Shown here piece after piece: positions 7,857 to 16,924 of a DNA stretch of 64,000 bases; position 1 is the stretch's first letter, and each line of letters opens with the position of its first letter. The position numbers and the translations under genes are program-made. The notes beneath the pieces were generated by a model. The model was given only the letters and a program-made list of their open reading frames with translations, was not told the DNA's origin and did not search any database. Location of the stretch: positions 1-64,000 of the forward strand of contig JALNXH010000013.1 in assembly GCA_023230455.1 (NCBI GenBank). Direction: 5' to 3'. Source of the stretch: Rhodocyclaceae bacterium (GTDB lineage: Bacteria > Pseudomonadota > Gammaproteobacteria > Burkholderiales > Rhodocyclaceae).

Positions 7857-9056
7857 ATGACGAGGGTGGACAAGAATCATCCAACGCGCGAGTGGATGGC
7901 GCAGTTACGCGCACGTTTCACCTGCGAGAGGGAAATCGATCGCATCCTCGCGCGCAAGTTGCAACGTCGCGCCGGGCCGCCGTATGTGCCGGTCACGCTT
8001 GAAACCCTGATCAAGGGTACCGAGGCGCTGATCCGCAGCGAAGTCGATGGCGAATTTGGAATCACCGAGGCGAGCTGGCTCTCCGGCGGTGCGTCGAAGC
8101 TTCAGATGGCGTTCAAGCTGACCTGGAACCGACCCGGAGTAGGCCGCACCACGACGCCGATGGTGCTGCGCATGGAGCCCTCCGAGTCGATCGTGGAGAC
8201 CAGCCGGTTGCGGGAGTTTCAGATCATCAGGGCCTTCGATGGTACCGTTCCGGTACCGCCCACGTTCTGGGTCGATTCGGAGGGGGAATTCCTGCCCTAC
8301 CCGGCCATCGTCTACGGTTTTGCAGAGGGAGTGACCAAACCTTCATACGGCGTCAGCAATGTCGCTGGGCTTGGCACTAATCTCGGGCCGGCATTGCGGC
8401 CGGTTCTCGCTCCCCAGTTCATTGACCACTTGGCACGCATCCATCTGTTCGACTGGAGCCGGGCGAACCTCGACGCGTTCGACTGCCCGGCCGCAGGCAC
8501 CACCGAGGCCGCGGTGTGGCAGCTCAACTGCTGGGAGCGCATCTGGGAAGAGGATGCCAATGAGGATGTGCCGCTGATGCGGCTGGCCATCGCCTGGCTG
8601 CGCAACAACGCGCCGACCACCGACCGGATATCGGTGATCCATGGTGACTACCGCACCGGCAACTTTCTCTATACCGAGCATGACAACAAGATTTCGGGCT
8701 GGCTCGACTGGGAGCTTGCCCATCTCGGCGACCGGCACGAGGATCTGGCCTGGGTGTACAACCTGACCTTTGGCCACCTTGCTGAGGACGGTAAGACCTT
8801 TCTGGTTTGCGGATTGATGCCGGAAAGCGAGTTCAGCGAAGCGTATGAAAAGGCTTCGGGTCTCTCCATCGATCCGAAACGGCTTACCTACTACAAAATC
8901 AAGATGGCCTATCAACTGGCAACCATCGCGGTGGCCACGCCCTACCGAGTGACATCGGGCGGCAAGACCCATCAGGACATCTTGGTGGCCTGGATCATGG
9001 GGGCGGCCTACCCGATCCTTAACGACCTACGGATGCTGCTCGAAGAGGTGCTTTGA
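7857..9056 (+). CDS. APH-type phosphotransferase (LvaA/ACAD10-11-like), paralog 2
   Basis: A 399-residue kinase closely similar to the proteins at 1979 and 45979, with HGDYRTGN near residue 261 and LDWELAHLGDRHED about 22 residues later. The ATG at 7857 is preferred over a GTG three codons upstream because it aligns with the paralogs (M-x-x-x-DKN-x-P) and has a GAGAGG site. Located 72 bases after the tandem EthD gene. Unlike paralog 3 it has no LvaB-like gene beside it; it is followed by a small membrane protein. Probable hydroxyacyl-CoA kinase, inferred. Confidence 0.85.
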   Translation: MTRVDKNHPTREWMAQLRARFTCEREIDRILARKLQRRAGPPYVPVTLETLIKGTEALIRSEVDGEFGITEASWLSGGASKLQMAFKLTWNRPGVGRTTTPMVLRMEPSESIVETSRLREFQIIRAFDGTVPVPPTFWVDSEGEFLPYPAIVYGFAEGVTKPSYGVSNVAGLGTNLGPALRPVLAPQFIDHLARIHLFDWSRANLDAFDCPAAGTTEAAVWQLNCWERIWEEDANEDVPLMRLAIAWLRNNAPTTDRISVIHGDYRTGNFLYTEHDNKISGWLDWELAHLGDRHEDLAWVYNLTFGHLAEDGKTFLVCGLMPESEFSEAYEKASGLSIDPKRLTYYKIKMAYQLATIAVATPYRVTSGGKTHQDILVAWIMGAAYPILNDLRMLLEEVL

Positions 9057-9099
9057 AACGTTTTTTCCGCAAGCCCAACAAAACCCCGGAGGATTGAAA

Positions 9100-9609
9100 A
9101 TGGAAAACGCACCGGCACCGACAGCAAATGCCCTGCCGCCGCTCAAAGGCCTGGTGGTTCTCGGCGCCGTCGTGGTTGTCGTCGTTGCCTTCATTATGCT
9201 GACGGCGTTGTTCGGCAATCAGGATGCGTGGGCAGGTTTCCTGTTTCTGACCTACTGGGCCGGGCGCGAAGAAATGAAATTTGCGCAATTGCCAATGTGC
9301 GCCGGTGGCGCGTTGTGCGGGCTCTTCATGGCCTATCTGTTGCAGGTCCTGCCGCTTCAGTTCGGTTTGGCCGGGCTAGGCATTGCGGTGGGGGTGATCC
9401 TGGCGGCCGTGTATTGCCAGATCATGGGGTGGTTCTACACCGCGGTGAATGTGGTGACGATGTTGTTCCTCACGGTCGGCGCGGTTCCCCACATCCAGAA
9501 GACGGGGAATTTCGCGGCCATCACCCTGTCGCTGGTGCTGGGCATCCTGTTCTTTTCCGGACTCGTCGCGGCGCTGGGCCTTATCCAGAAACGGCAAACG
9601 GCATCCTGA
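9100..9609 (+). CDS. Small multi-pass membrane protein
   Basis: A 169-residue protein with a short cytosolic N-terminus and about five hydrophobic helices (starting near residues 16, 64, 85, 110 and 140). A GGAGGA ribosome site sits 6 bases before the ATG. The pattern resembles DUF1097-type inner-membrane proteins, but the match is weak. It is the last gene of the plus-strand unit 7023-9609, 43 bases after the kinase, and faces the quinohemoprotein dehydrogenase convergently. Function unknown; a permease-like or accessory role for the pathway's substrate is possible. Confidence 0.75.
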   Translation: MENAPAPTANALPPLKGLVVLGAVVVVVVAFIMLTALFGNQDAWAGFLFLTYWAGREEMKFAQLPMCAGGALCGLFMAYLLQVLPLQFGLAGLGIAVGVILAAVYCQIMGWFYTAVNVVTMLFLTVGAVPHIQKTGNFAAITLSLVLGILFFSGLVAALGLIQKRQTAS

Positions 9610-9678
9610 GTTCTTGATAGCGCCGCAGCGGGCCGGAACCCCGGTTCGCCGCAGGATTGGCTCTGCCGGTTGCGCCGC

Positions 9679-11763
9679 CTAGGGAGTCAGGTTCGTAGCC
9701 ACGCCCTTCGCTGCATCGCCGCTCGCGCGATTCCTCCCGCGCAGGAATTGGCGGATGTCGTCAATATCCTGCGGCATCAGGTTCTCGTAACGCGGCATTC
9801 CCAAACCGACCCGTGTGCCGTGCTGGATCACATCGCGAAATCCATCCGAATTAAGCAAGAGAGGTGAACGGCGCAGATCTGGCGCACTGCCGGCCGCTAT
9901 GCCGGCGATACCGTGGCAGATATGACACCGCGTGCTGTAGGCCGCATCGCCACGTTTCTCCTGCTCGGGGTTGGCGACGTAGTCGGTGTCAGTCAACGGT
10001 TCTTCGGGTAACCGGTTGAGCTTGGTCGGCAGCGATGCCTGGCCGTCCAGCGTGAATACCAGCACACGGCGCTTCTGGCTGCGAGCGTCCCAGCCGAACT
10101 GCTGCGCCGGGCTCCCCAGCATTGCCGCTCCGGACCCCATTCCGGCAAGTACGGCCACGTACTGGCGGCCCTTTGCCAGATAGCTGATTGGCGCACCCAG
10201 GACGCCCACCTGGGCGTCGAAACCCCACAGGGCCTTGCCGGAATCGGCGGCGTATGCGTTGAAGCGACCGTCGGGCTGCCCCTGAAAAACCAGATTGCCT
10301 GCCGTGGCCATTACACCGCCATTGAACAAACCCGGATTCGGGACCTGCCATATCTGGCGCTGGCTGATCGGATCCCATGCCTGGAGGAAGCTATTGCCGG
10401 CATTGAGCGGTATGTCTCCGCTGGGGATGTTGACGCCGAAGCTTGCCTGCATCTGCTTGCTCGACTGCCAATGCCGGCGGTCGATGGCGCTGTCGTCATA
10501 GACCCCTGGAAGGTTGATGGTTGGGATGTAGACCAGTCCTGTTTGCGGACTGAAAGCCATGGGATGCCAGTTGTGGGCGCCAGCACTGCCTGGCCAAATG
10601 ATGGCCGATCCGTTTTCGTAACGGATGCCTTGTGCTTCGATGGGGCGACCGCTAGTCAGGTCGATGCGTTCGGCCCAGGTTACCTTCGTGATTTTCTCCG
10701 CCGATATGAGCTTGCCATTGGACCGGTCTATCACGTAAAAGAATCCGTTCTTTGGTGCCTGCATCAGCACTTTGCGCGCCCGCCCGTCGATGGTCAGCGT
10801 CGCCAGCTCAATGTCCATCGCGGCGTTGTAGTCCCAGCTCTCGGCTGGATTGGTCTGGTAGTGCCACTTGTAACGGCCGGACTTCGCGTCGAGCGCGACG
10901 ATCGAGCAAAGGAACAGGTTGTCGCCACCCTGCGGGCTGCGGATTTTCCAGTTCCAGGGCTGACCGTTGCCGGTGCCGATGTAGATGGCGTCGAACTCGG
11001 GATCGTAGGTGATCGCATTCCACACCGTGCCACCGCCGCCGAATTTCCACCACTCACCGGTCCAGGTCTTGGCCGCCATTGCCATTGCGGCATTCTCGAA
11101 GCCCTTGGCTGGATCGCCCGGCACGGTATGAAAGCGCCATATCCGTTTGCCGGTGGTTGCGTTATAGGCCGTGACGTAGCCGCGTACGGGTCCGAAGTCC
11201 GCACCACCGTGGCCGATGATGACCGTGCCGTTGAATACGCGAGGTGCCCCGGTGATGTAGCGTGAATCGCCTTGTTCCAGCGTCTGGACGATCCAGCGAG
11301 GTCTGCCGTTTCCCGCATCAAGGGCAATCAGACGGCCATCGTGGGTGGCGAGATAAACGCTGCCGCGGCGGCCGTCGAATGCGTATGCGAGACCACGGCT
11401 GCCCCAGGCAGCACGCATGCGTTTTCCAGCGACCTTGGAGACCCTGGGATCGTAAGTCCACAGCAGTCGTCCGGTGGCGCCGTCGACGGCGCGGATCACG
11501 CTGTAGCCGGTGGTGAAATAGAGAACCCCGTTCGCTGCGACTGGCGACGAGGTGGCCAGCACCGTACCGGGTATGTCGAAATACCAGGCGAGATTGAGCC
11601 GACCTATCGTGCTTTCGTTGATGTCGGCCAGAGGGCTGTAGTGTTGCTCAGCCGCATCGCGGCCAAACCCAGGCCAGTCGCCGGGGGCGACCTCCCTCGC
11701 AACGGCCGCCGTTAGCCCGAGATTGAACAGTGCCAGTGTGCAGGAGAGCCAGAGGAAGTTCAA
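9679..11763 (-). CDS. PQQ-dependent quinohemoprotein alcohol dehydrogenase
   Basis: A 694-residue periplasmic protein: N-terminal signal sequence (about residues 1-22, ending near TAAVA), an eight-bladed PQQ beta-propeller (GGGGTVWN, the IGTGNGQPWN loop, RSPQGGDN, and WDYNA holding the likely catalytic Asp), and a C-terminal cytochrome c domain with CHICH near residue 613. This is the type II (ADH IIB/IIG) plan, oxidising alcohols and passing electrons to a cytochrome or azurin. The start is a TTG at 11763 with CCGGAG 8 bases upstream, 33 bases after the GST stop; no ATG fits. The vicinal Cys pair usual before the R-G-x-A segment is absent (AAWGSRGLA). Confidence 0.9.
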   Translation of the reverse strand: MNFLWLSCTLALFNLGLTAAVAREVAPGDWPGFGRDAAEQHYSPLADINESTIGRLNLAWYFDIPGTVLATSSPVAANGVLYFTTGYSVIRAVDGATGRLLWTYDPRVSKVAGKRMRAAWGSRGLAYAFDGRRGSVYLATHDGRLIALDAGNGRPRWIVQTLEQGDSRYITGAPRVFNGTVIIGHGGADFGPVRGYVTAYNATTGKRIWRFHTVPGDPAKGFENAAMAMAAKTWTGEWWKFGGGGTVWNAITYDPEFDAIYIGTGNGQPWNWKIRSPQGGDNLFLCSIVALDAKSGRYKWHYQTNPAESWDYNAAMDIELATLTIDGRARKVLMQAPKNGFFYVIDRSNGKLISAEKITKVTWAERIDLTSGRPIEAQGIRYENGSAIIWPGSAGAHNWHPMAFSPQTGLVYIPTINLPGVYDDSAIDRRHWQSSKQMQASFGVNIPSGDIPLNAGNSFLQAWDPISQRQIWQVPNPGLFNGGVMATAGNLVFQGQPDGRFNAYAADSGKALWGFDAQVGVLGAPISYLAKGRQYVAVLAGMGSGAAMLGSPAQQFGWDARSQKRRVLVFTLDGQASLPTKLNRLPEEPLTDTDYVANPEQEKRGDAAYSTRCHICHGIAGIAAGSAPDLRRSPLLLNSDGFRDVIQHGTRVGLGMPRYENLMPQDIDDIRQFLRGRNRASGDAAKGVATNLTP

Positions 11764-11795
11764 TGCGAATACTCCGGAGAAGCCGGCGTGGGCGG

Positions 11796-12542
11796 TCAGA
11801 TGCCGATATGGTTGAGTGCGGCGTCGGCCTCGGTCGCTTTCAGGTTGAAGGCGGGGTCCTTCAGTCGTCGGCCGATCAAGTCCTTGAATTTGGCGCCGAC
11901 CTCGCTCGTGCCGAATTCGCCATACTTCCACGGGATCGCACTGCCTCTCTGCACTGCCGGACGTTCGCCGAGCTTGGCGAACCAGGTTGAGATGGCAGGA
12001 AAGTCGGCGAGGTCCTGGCCCTGCCAATCGTGATACTCGATCCACGGATACCAGGCCATGTCGGCGATGGTGTATTCGTTGCCGGCGACGAAGGGCGAGA
12101 CGGCGAGCTGGTCTTCGAGTACCTGATAGATGCGCCGGGATTCGACGGTGAAGCGCTTGATGTCGAAGGGCATCGCTTCCCGGTACATGGTGCGGTAGAG
12201 GTGTGCGTTGCCCAGGTAGGGCGCATGGGCGACCTGAAAATTGAGCCACTTCAGCACTTCGTAGCGTGCCGCGCCTTTCGTTGGCAGAAAGCGTCCGGCC
12301 TTTTCCGCGATGTACTGCAAGATGGCGCCGGATTCCCAGATCAGTATTGGTTTTCCGTCGGGCCCGTCATCGTCGACCAGCGCAGGCAGGCGGCCGTTCG
12401 GATTCACCGCGAGGTACTCCGGCGAACGGTTCTGCCCCAGATACAGGTCGACCAGCGTGGCCTCGTACTCCCAGGCCAGCTCTTCCAGCAGGATCGTGAC
12501 TTTGCGCGGGTTCGGTCCGCCGCAGGTGTAAACGGTCAGCAT
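11796..12542 (-). CDS. Glutathione S-transferase, YfcG/Ure2-like
   Basis: A 248-residue cytosolic GST. The N-terminal thioredoxin-like domain starts LTVYTCGGPNPRKV and contains NPNGRLPALVDDD and WESGAILQYIAEK, typical of the nu-class disulfide reductases YfcG and YghU; the C-terminal helical domain follows. An AAGGAGG ribosome site lies before the ATG at 12542. It lies in a minus-strand unit between the 2-enoate-reductase-like gene and the quinohemoprotein dehydrogenase. It could deal with electrophilic enones or quinones formed by the pathway, by analogy. Confidence 0.88.
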   Translation of the reverse strand: MLTVYTCGGPNPRKVTILLEELAWEYEATLVDLYLGQNRSPEYLAVNPNGRLPALVDDDGPDGKPILIWESGAILQYIAEKAGRFLPTKGAARYEVLKWLNFQVAHAPYLGNAHLYRTMYREAMPFDIKRFTVESRRIYQVLEDQLAVSPFVAGNEYTIADMAWYPWIEYHDWQGQDLADFPAISTWFAKLGERPAVQRGSAIPWKYGEFGTSEVGAKFKDLIGRRLKDPAFNLKATEADAALNHIGI

Positions 12543-12616
12543 CGTGAAGCCTCCTTCCGTACGGACTGGTTGTCGGTTGCGGCGTGCGTGCTTTTGGCCG
12601 CAACCGCTTCGCAATA

Positions 12617-14572
12617 TCAGATGGTCGTCGCGACTTTTGCCGCTTCGGCGATGGCTTGTACCGCAGAACGGATCTTCACGGCATCGCCAATTACGTGCAC
12701 CACGTCGACGCTGTCGGCGATCTCCTCCGCCAGTGCGCGATTGGGTGTCAGCCCCCAGGCCGCGACGATGCTGTCGAAACCGCTCAGCGTCTGGCTGACG
12801 TTGTTGCGCGTGAAGGTGACGCTGCCCGGGGCGAGTTCGGTAACGGCTGCGCCGGTCAGTGCGACCACGCCTTTCTCCTTGAGCCGATCGATCAGGAAGT
12901 AGCGGTTGTTGTAGGCCAGATCCTTGGCAAGGATGGGATTGCGGCCGACGATGGTGACTTCGCGGCCGTATTCGCTGAGGAAATCGGCAGTTTCCGCACC
13001 GATCATGCCGCCGCCGACCACCAGTACTTTCTGTCCGACCTTCTTGCGGCCTTCGAGAACGTCGACGGCGCCGATTAATTCGACTTTTTCCACGCCGGGA
13101 ACCGGCGGCGTGCGTGGCGTACTGCCGGTGGCGAAGACAACCACGTCGGGTTTTTCGGCCTTGATCAGTGCCGCATCGACGGTCACGCCCAGCTTGAATT
13201 CGACGCCGTACTTGTTACACATGGTGACGTAGTACTTGATCGCCTTCAGCAGATCCTGCTTGCCCGGCGGAATGCCGGCGACGCGGAACTGTCCGCCGAG
13301 TATCTTTTCCTTGTCGTAGCAGGTGACGTGGTGTCCGCGCTTGGCGGCGATCCAGGCGGTGGCGAGGCCACCAGGGCCGGCGCCGACCACCATGACCTTC
13401 TTCGGCGTGTCGGTCGACAGGATTGCCCGATCGGTTTCGAAGCCCGTGAAGGGATTCACCAGACAGCCGACTTCCATGATCTCGGGGTCGAGGACTTGGC
13501 CCATGCAGCCCTGATTGCAGCCGAGGCAGGGCGAGATCTCCCCCAGGTTGTACTCGGCGATCTTGTTGGGGAAATCCGGATCGGCGATGGCAGCGCGGCC
13601 GATGGCAACAAAGTCGGCTTTGCCGGTCTGGAGGATGTCTTCGGCGATGAACGGATCGGCGATGCGGCCGACGGCGATGACCGGAATCTTCACCGATTTT
13701 TTTACTTCGGCCGCATGGTCGACGTTGTAGCCGGGGGGCATGGCGCCGCCCGGCCCGCTGATGTAGGCGAGGCTGGCATAGGAGCCGAGGGAAATTTCGA
13801 TCCCGTCGATACCGGCTTCCTCAAGCTGTCTCGCCACCGCACGGGTTTCCTGGATGGCGCGGCCGCCGTGGACATGCTCGTCGCCGCTGACCTTGATGGT
13901 GACCGGGAAGTCTTTGCCACAAGCCTGCTTGATGCGCTTGACGATCTCGGTGGGGAATTTCATGCGGCCGATGAAATCGCCGCCGAACTCGTCGAAGCGC
14001 TTGTTGGCGTCCGGCGACATGAACTGTGCGATTAGATAGCCGTGGGCGCCGTGAAGTTCGACGCCGTCGAAACCGGCGGCCTTGGCGCGAACGGCGGCAT
14101 CGCGGTATTTGTCGACCAGTCCCCAGGTTTCCTCGGCGGTGAGCTCGCGCGGCAGTTCCTGCACCATCGGACAGGGAATGGGCGACGGGGCGACCGGCGG
14201 TTCACCTATCACGGCGGCCGAAGTCTGGCGGCCGGCGTGGTGTAGCTGGAGAAACACCTTGGCACCGTGGCTGTGCAGTTCCTCGACCAGTTTCTTCCAT
14301 CCCGGAATCTGGTAGTCGTCCCAGATGCCGGCTTCGTTGCCGACGGCCTTGCCGAGCGGGTCGACGGCCGCCACTTCAATCACGATCAGGGCGAAGCCGC
14401 CTCGGGCGCGAGCGACATAGTAGTCGGTGAAGCGTTGCGATACCGTACCGTCGTTATTGGCATAGTTGGTACCCATCGCTGGCAGGATCATCTTGTTCTT
14501 CAACGTCAGTCCGGCCAGTTTGCCGGGGGTCAGCAGATGCGGAAATCTGCTCAGGGCTTCTTGTGCGCTCAT
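12617..14572 (-). CDS. 2-enoate / 2,4-dienoyl-CoA reductase-type iron-sulfur flavoenzyme
   Basis: A 651-residue protein with the three-part plan of 2,4-dienoyl-CoA reductase: an OYE-type FMN barrel (about 1-340, with HGAHGYLIAQF), a [4Fe-4S] Cys cluster near residues 348-370 (C-x2-C-x3-C-x11-C), and a C-terminal FAD/NAD(P) domain with GAGPGGLATAW and GGGMIGAETADF dinucleotide folds. Such enzymes reduce activated C=C bonds of enoates or dienoyl-CoAs. It is first in the minus-strand unit 14572-9679; the G-tract element C lies about 120 bases upstream. Probably reduces an unsaturated ring or side-chain intermediate. Confidence 0.9.
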   Translation of the reverse strand: MSAQEALSRFPHLLTPGKLAGLTLKNKMILPAMGTNYANNDGTVSQRFTDYYVARARGGFALIVIEVAAVDPLGKAVGNEAGIWDDYQIPGWKKLVEELHSHGAKVFLQLHHAGRQTSAAVIGEPPVAPSPIPCPMVQELPRELTAEETWGLVDKYRDAAVRAKAAGFDGVELHGAHGYLIAQFMSPDANKRFDEFGGDFIGRMKFPTEIVKRIKQACGKDFPVTIKVSGDEHVHGGRAIQETRAVARQLEEAGIDGIEISLGSYASLAYISGPGGAMPPGYNVDHAAEVKKSVKIPVIAVGRIADPFIAEDILQTGKADFVAIGRAAIADPDFPNKIAEYNLGEISPCLGCNQGCMGQVLDPEIMEVGCLVNPFTGFETDRAILSTDTPKKVMVVGAGPGGLATAWIAAKRGHHVTCYDKEKILGGQFRVAGIPPGKQDLLKAIKYYVTMCNKYGVEFKLGVTVDAALIKAEKPDVVVFATGSTPRTPPVPGVEKVELIGAVDVLEGRKKVGQKVLVVGGGMIGAETADFLSEYGREVTIVGRNPILAKDLAYNNRYFLIDRLKEKGVVALTGAAVTELAPGSVTFTRNNVSQTLSGFDSIVAAWGLTPNRALAEEIADSVDVVHVIGDAVKIRSAVQAIAEAAKVATTI

Positions 14573-14945
14573 TATTTCTTTATCTCCTCACAGGGTACGG
14601 GGTCGGCCAGAGCCAAGGTTTCGGTACGAGCCAAGGTAAAGCCGGGGCCAGCGACTATCCGGCACATGATACGGCTTGAAGCGGGCGGGCAATCCCCCCA
14701 ATTTTGGTAGTCGGGGGGGAGGGTAATCCCCTTAAATCACGTCATGTTTTGCCTGAAGGCGTTCAGTTCCGGATACGCCAAACGGCATATCTTCAAACTT
14801 CACTTGGCCGAATCAACCGGGTTTGGAGTTCGGTATCTTTTTGTCGAGCAAGTCAAATCAATGGATTTTTTTCAGTATTGACTCGTCTCGACGAGATCTG
14901 AGTCGATTGGCGGATAGTCATCCATAAAAAAGAGGAGCGTTTGCG
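14573..14945. other. Divergent promoter region (373 bp)
   Basis: Lies between the flavoenzyme (minus) and NTF2-type (plus) genes. It contains the G-tract element C at 14690-14737 and an AT-rich half (14790-14940). The ribosome site of the NTF2 gene (AGAGGAG) is at its right end. No gene is visible. Confidence 0.5.
14690..14737 (-). promoter_or_regulatory. G-tract promoter element, site C (diverged)
   Basis: Read on the minus strand it has TTTAAGGGGATTACCCTCCC followed after a longer spacer by TTGGGGGG. The blocks ACCCTCCC and TTGGGGGG are those of sites A and B, but the spacing between them is wider and the first G run shorter. It sits in the promoter region shared by the flavoenzyme unit and the NTF2-type gene. 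A weaker member of the same family. Confidence 0.45.
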
Positions 14946-15353
14946 ATGAGCATTGAGGAAAACAAGAAACTGGTAGCCCGTTTTTGGGACGCATTTTCAA
15001 AAAGCGAATTCGATACAGCGCTTGCCATGCTGTCTGACAACGGGTTCACATGGTGGATTGCCGGCGACCCCAAGAAATTTCCGATTGCAGGGCTCAAGAC
15101 GAAAGAGGATTTCATCAAGTTGCTGTCCGATGTCTCCAAGGCGGTTACGCCTGACGGGATTCAGATGAAACCTTATGCCTGGACGGCAGAAGGCGATCGA
15201 GTCGCAATGGAAGCGGAGTCGTACGCAAAGATGCTCTCGGGCAAGGTGTACAACAACAAATATCACTTCCTGCATATCGTAAAAGACGGAAAGCTCCAAG
15301 CGGTAAAGGAGTATCTGGACACCACGCATGCGACGGAGATTCTTTGCACTTGA
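14946..15353 (+). CDS. SnoaL/NTF2-like protein
   Basis: A 135-residue protein of the nuclear-transport-factor-2/ketosteroid-isomerase fold: N-terminal helix ENKKLVARFWDAF, a WWIAG strand, and the C-terminal KEYLDTTHATEIL strand. Members include delta5-3-ketosteroid isomerases and polyketide cyclases; many are ligand-binding only. I do not see enough to name a reaction. The ATG follows AGAGGAG. A clear paralog (about half of positions alike by eye) is at 49775-50179. It lies divergent to the flavoenzyme unit and may isomerise an enone. Confidence 0.85.
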   Translation: MSIEENKKLVARFWDAFSKSEFDTALAMLSDNGFTWWIAGDPKKFPIAGLKTKEDFIKLLSDVSKAVTPDGIQMKPYAWTAEGDRVAMEAESYAKMLSGKVYNNKYHFLHIVKDGKLQAVKEYLDTTHATEILCT

Positions 15354-15808
15354 CGGAAAAAATCTGCTCCAGTGCGGCGCAACGGGGAGGCGATGCTGTA
15401 TGCAGTTGCTCATTGCGTGTCACGGAGTCACCGCGTACTCCTCGCAACCCGTTGCAAGCGGCATTCCCTAATTTAAGCGGCGACTGCATCCATGGTGCAT
15501 TCATGGCGATCGTGAAGAAGCCCGACGGGATGTCCGATCACGTCAAGCAATCTACGTGCGGAAACATTGTTGTGGCGCATTGAAGCTATTAGCGCGGTTT
15601 GTAGCTATGTAGCACTACTAAATTTTCCCGCTACTAAATTTCCTCCGAACTAAAGTAAGTAGGCAATTGTTTTAGTTGATTGTTTTTTTCTTTTGGCGTG
15701 CGGCATGAGTTCTGCTAAGGGGCAGGGGCGGATTTTTGATCGATGCCCAGATTGCAACATGAATAGAACCATGGCCATGCCGAGCAAGCAAAAAAATCAG
15801 GAAACGTC
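15354..15808. other. AT-rich intergenic region with direct repeats (455 bp)
   Basis: No supported gene. The right half (15590-15720) is much richer in A and T than its surroundings. An 11-base direct repeat CTACTAAATTT occurs at 15615-15625 and 15631-15641, i.e. with a 16-base period, followed by a partial ACTAAAG. The repeat may be an operator for the Gfo/Idh/MocA gene at 15809 or debris of an insertion. Confidence 0.5.
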
Positions 15809-16924
15809 ATGACCAAAAAAAAGATAGGTGTTGGCATCATCGGTGCAGGGCCTGATCGGGGGTGGGCATCGGATGCGCACATTCCTGCGCTGCGCGCGCT
15901 GCCCGATTTTGAATTCGTGGCATTGAGTACCAGCCGGCGCGAATCTGCCCAAGCTGCCTCGGCATTGTTCAATGTTCCGCTGGCTTACGATAATGCAACG
16001 GACTTGGTCTCTCGTCCCGAAGTCGATGTGGTGGCGGTTACGGTAAAGGTACCTTTTCATCTTGAACTGGTGACCGCCGCGATCAACGCCGGCAAAGCCG
16101 TGTATTGCGAATGGCCTCTGGGTAACGGCGTGGCGGAAGCCGAAAAAATGGTGGCATTGCTGAGGCAACGCGGAGTCTATGGGGCCGTCGGCTTGCAGGC
16201 CAGATCCGCCCCTGTGATTCGGTATGTCCGCGATTTGGTGGCGCAGGGATTCGTGGGCGAGGTTTTGTCGTCGAGCATCGTGGCATCGGCAATCAACTGG
16301 GGCGCCGATATCATTACCCCGTACATTTATCTGCTCGACAAAAAGAACGGCGCCACCATGTTGACCATTCCATTCGGTCACACAGTCGATGCGTTCTGCT
16401 GGTGTCTGGGCGAATTTAGGGATCTGACGGCTACCTTTGCCACCCGCCGTCCGCAGGTGCATTTGGTCGGCGCCGAGCAAATGTTATCCAGTAACGTTGC
16501 CGATCAAGTTGCCGTTAGCGGCACGTTGCAAAACGGCGCCGTAGCATCGATCCATTTTCGCGGCGGATTGTCCAAAGCGACCAATTTCCTTTGGGAAATT
16601 AACGGCACCGAAGGCGATTTGCTCGTTACGGCAGACGGCGGGCACATCCAGATGCTGCCTCATCAACTGAAGGGTGCTCGAAAGACGGATGCTGCACTGG
16701 TGGATATGCCCGTCCCTGAATCTTATAAAACACAAGGCATCCATTTGCCGGATGGCCCAGCCGCAAGCATCGCTCGCGTGTATATCAAGCTTGCGGGCGA
16801 TCTGCGCAATGGCACCCAAACGCTACCCAGCTTCGAGGACGGGCTGATTCGACACCGGATGATCGAAGCAATTACAAACGCGGCCGAGACGGGCGTTCGC
16901 CAAAGTTATAAGAGCACCCTTTAG
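15809..16924 (+). CDS. Gfo/Idh/MocA-family oxidoreductase, Gal80-like
   Basis: A 371-residue protein with the N-terminal NAD(P)-binding motif GIIGAGPDRGWASDAH and the two-domain Gfo/Idh/MocA plan. The family's conserved EKP triad is EWP here (YCEWPLG near residue 98), a variant I associate with the Gal80-like subgroup. Substrates in this family are usually sugars, inositols or related polyols, so the catabolic role here is unclear. Codon third positions look less GC-rich than the neighbours, and the gene stands alone between two AT-rich gaps, suggesting recent acquisition. Start ATG at 15809 lies after a weak GGAAACG site. Confidence 0.85.
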   Translation: MTKKKIGVGIIGAGPDRGWASDAHIPALRALPDFEFVALSTSRRESAQAASALFNVPLAYDNATDLVSRPEVDVVAVTVKVPFHLELVTAAINAGKAVYCEWPLGNGVAEAEKMVALLRQRGVYGAVGLQARSAPVIRYVRDLVAQGFVGEVLSSSIVASAINWGADIITPYIYLLDKKNGATMLTIPFGHTVDAFCWCLGEFRDLTATFATRRPQVHLVGAEQMLSSNVADQVAVSGTLQNGAVASIHFRGGLSKATNFLWEINGTEGDLLVTADGGHIQMLPHQLKGARKTDAALVDMPVPESYKTQGIHLPDGPAASIARVYIKLAGDLRNGTQTLPSFEDGLIRHRMIEAITNAAETGVRQSYKSTL

